Source of the DNA: Chloroflexota bacterium | GTDB lineage: Bacteria > Chloroflexota > Anaerolineae > Aggregatilineales > UBA2796 | Assembly (NCBI GenBank): GCA_017743585.1 | Contig: JAGHYP010000099.1 | Location: 1 to 9,257 of the forward strand | DNA: 9,257 bases | Reading direction: 5' to 3' | Shown: in pieces, positions 6,760-9,257 of the stretch | Numbering within the stretch: position 1 is the stretch's first letter | How the letters are laid out: the number at the start of each line of letters is the position of its first letter | The notes under the pieces: generated by a model | Database searches by the model: none | What the model saw: the letters and a program-made list of their open reading frames with translations, nothing else | What the model was told of the DNA's origin: nothing | Program-made: the position numbers and the translations under genes

Positions 6760-6832
6760 GGGCGCTTAGCTCAGCTGGCAGAGCACTTCGTTTACACCGA
6801 AGGAGTCAGGGGTTCGAATCCCTTAGCGCCCA
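6760..6832 (+). tRNA. tRNA-Val (anticodon UAC)
   Basis: 73 nt fold as a full cloverleaf. The acceptor stem GGGCGCT (6760-6766) pairs with AGCGCCC (6825-6831), with A as discriminator base. The D arm is GCTC-AGCTGGCA-GAGC. The anticodon stem CTTCG/CGAAG encloses the loop TTTACAC with anticodon TAC at 6793-6795. The variable loop is GAGTC, and the T arm AGGGG-TTCGAAT-CCCTT contains the standard TTCGAAT. The anticodon reads GUA and, with modified U34, GUG and other GUN codons. The 3' CCA is not encoded (TTG follows the A), so it must be added by tRNA nucleotidyltransferase. Confidence 0.97.
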
Positions 6833-6837
6833 TTGTC

Positions 6838-6862
6838 ATCCCCGCGCGCACGGGGATTTTTT
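6838..6862 (+). terminator. Intrinsic terminator after tRNA-Val
   Basis: Perfect 7-bp stem ATCCCCG (6838-6844) with CGGGGAT (6851-6857), a 6-nt loop CGCGCA, then a run of T to 6862. It begins 6 nt after the tRNA and ends 21 nt before the der start codon. Confidence 0.82.
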
Positions 6863-6883
6863 GTCAGGTCAAGCTGAAGAGCC

Positions 6884-8266
6884 ATGCGCAAGCCGATTGT
6901 CGCCCTTGTGGGGCGCCCAAACGTGGGCAAGTCCACGCTATTCAACCGCCTGATCGGCGAGCAGCGCTCAGTCACTAGCGAGATCGCCGGCACCACGCGC
7001 GACCGCATCTATGGCGACTCCAGTTGGCGCGGCGTCGTCTTCACGCTGGTGGATACTGGCGGCATTGAGATGTACGAAGCGCATAAACATGCCGCGCCGC
7101 TCTCCGAGGCAAGCGTTGACTTCGTGCCGCAAATCCGCGCGCAAGCCCTGCTCGCTATTCAAGATGCCGATGTCGTGGTCATGTTGGTAGACGCCGCGCA
7201 GGGCATCACTGCCGCCGATCAAGAGGTCGCCGATATCCTGCGCCGCGCGCAAAAGCCGATCCTCATCGCCGCCAACAAGGCCGACAACGAGGCGCGCCGC
7301 ATGGACGCCCTCGAATTTTACGCGCTCGGGCTCGGCGAAGCAGTTTACCCGATCAGCGCGCTGCACGGCACTGGCACTGGCGACCTGCTGGATGCCATTG
7401 TAAGCGCCTTCCGCCGCGCGCCCGCTGAGGATTTCGAAGCGCCTCAGGATGACAGCTTGAAGATCGCGATTCTTGGGCGGCCGAACGTCGGCAAGAGCAG
7501 CCTGTTCAACCGCCTGGTCGGCGAGGAGCGCGTCATCGTCAGCCCGATTGCAGGCACTACGCGCGATGCAGTAGACACCCGCCTGACTTGGCAAGGCATG
7601 CCCGTCACGTTGATTGACACAGCGGGCCTGCGTCGGCGCGGCAGCATTGAGCCCGGCATCGAAAAATTCAGCGTGATCCGCGCGCTGAGGGCGCTAGAGC
7701 GCGCCGATGTAGCCTTGCTGCTCATAGACGCCACTGAAGGCGTCACGGCGCAGGATACGCACATCGCAGGCATGATCAAGGACTCGCATCGCAGCTGCGT
7801 GATCGTCGTCAACAAGTGGGATGCGATCGAGAAAGACGAGCATACCATGAACGCATTCACGCGCATCATCCGCCATCGCTTCGATTTCATCAGCTACGCG
7901 CCGATCTTGTTCATCAGCGCGCTAACAGGCCAGCGCATTCACACTGTCCTACCGACCGCAGCGCGCGTGCAAGAAGAGCGGCTGAGGCGCATCCCGACCA
8001 GCGCCTTCAACAAGCTGCTGCGCGAAGCGCAACTGCGCCATGCGCCCCCTAGCAGCGCTGGTCGCCGCTTGAGGATTTATTACGGCACGCAGGTGTGCGT
8101 CGATCCGCCTACGTTTCTGCTCTACATCAACAGCCGCGATCTGCTCCACTTCAGCTATGAGCGCTACCTTGAGAATCAAATCAGAGAAGCCTATGGCTTT
8201 CTCGGCACCCCGATCTGTCTCAGCTTTCGCGAGCGCGAGCGCCCTAATAACGCCGCTAAAGACTAG
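6884..8266 (+). CDS. der: Ribosome biogenesis GTPase Der (EngA)
   Basis: Der is an essential GTPase with two tandem G domains that acts in maturation of the 50S ribosomal subunit in the cytoplasm. The protein has 460 residues. First G domain: P-loop GRPNVGKST (10-18), AGTTRD switch I (35-40), DTGG (57-60), NKAD (131-134) and SAL (158-160). Second: GRPNVGKSS (198-206), AGTTRD (223-228), DTAG (245-248), NKWD (310-313) and SAL (345-347). A KH-like C-terminal domain follows from about 355, containing PPTFLLYINSRDLLHFSYERYLENQIRE-type residues (408-434), usual for the family. After DTGG in the first domain about 12 residues more than in E. coli Der are present (near 64-78). The ATG at 6884 gives the normal MRKPIVALVGRPNVGKST beginning; the ribosome site is weak (GAAGAG). 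No promoter is seen between the terminator and the ATG, so it may rely on read-through from the tRNA unit. Confidence 0.97.
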   Translation: MRKPIVALVGRPNVGKSTLFNRLIGEQRSVTSEIAGTTRDRIYGDSSWRGVVFTLVDTGGIEMYEAHKHAAPLSEASVDFVPQIRAQALLAIQDADVVVMLVDAAQGITAADQEVADILRRAQKPILIAANKADNEARRMDALEFYALGLGEAVYPISALHGTGTGDLLDAIVSAFRRAPAEDFEAPQDDSLKIAILGRPNVGKSSLFNRLVGEERVIVSPIAGTTRDAVDTRLTWQGMPVTLIDTAGLRRRGSIEPGIEKFSVIRALRALERADVALLLIDATEGVTAQDTHIAGMIKDSHRSCVIVVNKWDAIEKDEHTMNAFTRIIRHRFDFISYAPILFISALTGQRIHTVLPTAARVQEERLRRIPTSAFNKLLREAQLRHAPPSSAGRRLRIYYGTQVCVDPPTFLLYINSRDLLHFSYERYLENQIREAYGFLGTPICLSFRERERPNNAAKD

Positions 8267-8490
8267 GGACTTGAGCTAGGCTGCGCCAAGCTGCCGAACA
8301 CAATCACAAGATCGCTCGATCGCTCAGCAATTTGCGCGCGAAGAGCGATGAATCGGCGCGCTGCACAAGCTGCGCAGTAACTCTCGCCGCTTCCTCGTCA
8401 TCAGGCTTCGGCTCACCTCGGCCTCGCCTTTTTCAAGCAAAACAGGTAAAATTAAGCATACGTTAAGAAAGTGAGGTTTTTCGAACGCCT
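8267..8490. other. Intergenic region between der and the CHAD gene
   Basis: 224 bp with no supportable gene. It contains a tandem 8-mer GATCGCTC twice in a row at 8310-8325. A weak, interrupted GC-rich inverted repeat (AGGC/GCCT and nested GGC triplets, about 8403-8428) is followed by five T, a poor candidate for a der terminator. TAAAAT at 8447-8452 resembles a -10 for the CHAD gene but has no fitting -35 at 17 bp. Confidence 0.4.
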
Positions 8491-9257
8491 GTGGGAAGGA
8501 TAATTGCGCCAATCGCCTTCGAGGCGCCTGAGCGTCCGAACTTGCAAGCTGATGACCTGATGAGCGAGGGCGGGCGCAAGGTATTGGCATTTCACTTCGG
8601 CAAGATGCTAGCAAGGCAGGCCGATGTGCTGGCGAGCGACGATAGCGAGGCGGTTCACCAAATGCGCGTTGCAACGCGCCGCTTGCGCAGCACCTTGCGC
8701 ATTTTCCGCTCGTACTACCGCGCGCGTCCGCTCAAGCCGTTGCGCGCTGCGCTCAAGCAGACGGCAGCCTTGCTCGGCAGCGTGCGCGACCTGGATGTTT
8801 ACCGCGAGCATCTAACCGAATACACCAAAGAGCAGCCTGCTGCAGAGCGTCGCGAATTGCGCCTGATCGATGCACAGCTCAGCGAGCGGCACGCTGAATT
8901 GCGCGCGCAGCTGCTCGATCACCTGCGCAGCGCGACGTATAGCGCTTTTTTGAGCGATTTTGCCGCTTTTGTGCAAACGCCGTTCGCGGCCGCTCGCGAG
9001 TTGCCGGACGATCAGCCGACACCGCGCCGCGTCTGCGAGGTCGCGCCGCGACTGATCTACAAGCAATACGGCATCGTGCGCGCCTACGAGCCGCACTTGC
9101 CGACGGCGAGCCTCGAGTGCCTGCACGCGCTGCGCATTGAAGTGAAACGGCTGCGCTACTTGATTGAAGCCTTTAGCGAGCTGCTCGGCGCGCAGGCTGA
9201 GGCAGCCATTGAAGCCTGCAAGGCATCCCAAGACTTTCTTGGCAAGCTGCAAGACGC
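8491..9257 (+). CDS. CHAD-domain protein (C-terminus beyond the window)
   Basis: The frame is open from a stop at 8464 to the window edge, giving 255 full codons from GTG 8491. CHAD domains are alpha-helical, His-rich folds, shown in several cases to bind inorganic polyphosphate and to locate to polyphosphate granules. Signature segments are GGRKVLAFHFGKML (residues 28-41), the first CHAD motif HQMRVATRRLRS (56-67), then LLGSVRDLDVYREHL, and the second repeat motif LHALRIEVKRLRYLIEAF (211-228). These His, Arg and Lys residues line the anion-binding face in known members. The start is uncertain: GTG 8491 is the most upstream plausible codon, with GAGG about 14 nt before it; TTG 8542 and ATG 8560 are alternatives, but the last would cut into the conserved N-terminal segment. 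No CYTH domain precedes it, so it is a stand-alone CHAD protein unless one lies beyond the window. No kinase or polyphosphate enzyme is next to it here. Confidence 0.9.
   Translation, partial: MGRIIAPIAFEAPERPNLQADDLMSEGGRKVLAFHFGKMLARQADVLASDDSEAVHQMRVATRRLRSTLRIFRSYYRARPLKPLRAALKQTAALLGSVRDLDVYREHLTEYTKEQPAAERRELRLIDAQLSERHAELRAQLLDHLRSATYSAFLSDFAAFVQTPFAAARELPDDQPTPRRVCEVAPRLIYKQYGIVRAYEPHLPTASLECLHALRIEVKRLRYLIEAFSELLGAQAEAAIEACKASQDFLGKLQD

Noticed and set aside
6760..6862. tRNA-Val as an integration (att) site
   Set aside because: No integrase, no repeated 3' tRNA end and no phage-like genes are present; the downstream neighbour is the housekeeping gene der.
6968..7594. 208-codon open frame on the minus strand within der
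   Set aside because: Antisense shadow of the two G domains; the der translation contains all expected motifs.
8310..8325. Tandem GATCGCTC repeat as a CRISPR or regulatory array
   Set aside because: Only two copies of 8 bp without spacers; such short repeats arise easily in this base composition.
8447..8452. Promoter for the CHAD gene at TAAAAT
   Set aside because: The -10-like hexamer lacks a -35 at proper spacing (8424-8429 reads TCGCCT-like), so it is only mentioned in the intergenic entry.

Overview
The window looks like chromosomal DNA from a GC-rich bacterium, most likely a member of the Chloroflexota (Anaerolineae-like). I infer this from the overall style of the SecA N-terminus, the PspA-like protein, the NERD-like membrane protein and the threonine-synthase-like enzyme, which recall Chloroflexota families; no marker gene proves it. 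No mobile element, integrase, CRISPR array or prophage gene is visible. Start codons other than ATG are common: TTG for two genes and GTG for two.

Left part, minus strand (read from right to left). A TTG-initiated gene at 4224..5870 encodes a threonine-synthase-like PLP enzyme fused in one frame to a complete response-regulator receiver (REC) domain. It is followed by a short interrupted reading frame (3914..4198), a DMT/EamA-type transporter with an unusual cytoplasmic tail (2831..3889), a two-TM protein with a degenerate NERD-like domain (1993..2778) and a GT39-like membrane glycosyltransferase (611..1996). The gaps are short (24-52 bp) and the last two genes overlap by 4 bp, so they may form one operon. 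After a 163-bp gap comes the N-terminal third or less of SecA (1..447), cut by the window edge.

Centre. A 164-bp divergent intergenic region separates the PLP enzyme-REC gene from a plus-strand pspA/IM30-like membrane-stress gene (6035..6700). A well-formed sigma70-type promoter then precedes tRNA-Val(UAC), which ends in an intrinsic terminator.

Right part, plus strand. The ribosome-assembly GTPase Der/EngA (6884..8266) starts only 21 bp after the tRNA terminator. A 224-bp non-coding gap leads to a CHAD-domain protein (8491 to the window end, incomplete).

Most of the content is housekeeping or envelope-related (SecA, PspA, Der, tRNA). The most unusual item is the PLP enzyme-REC fusion, which suggests that an amino-acid enzyme is tied to a phosphorelay; its active site also departs from textbook ThrC near the C-terminus of the enzyme part.
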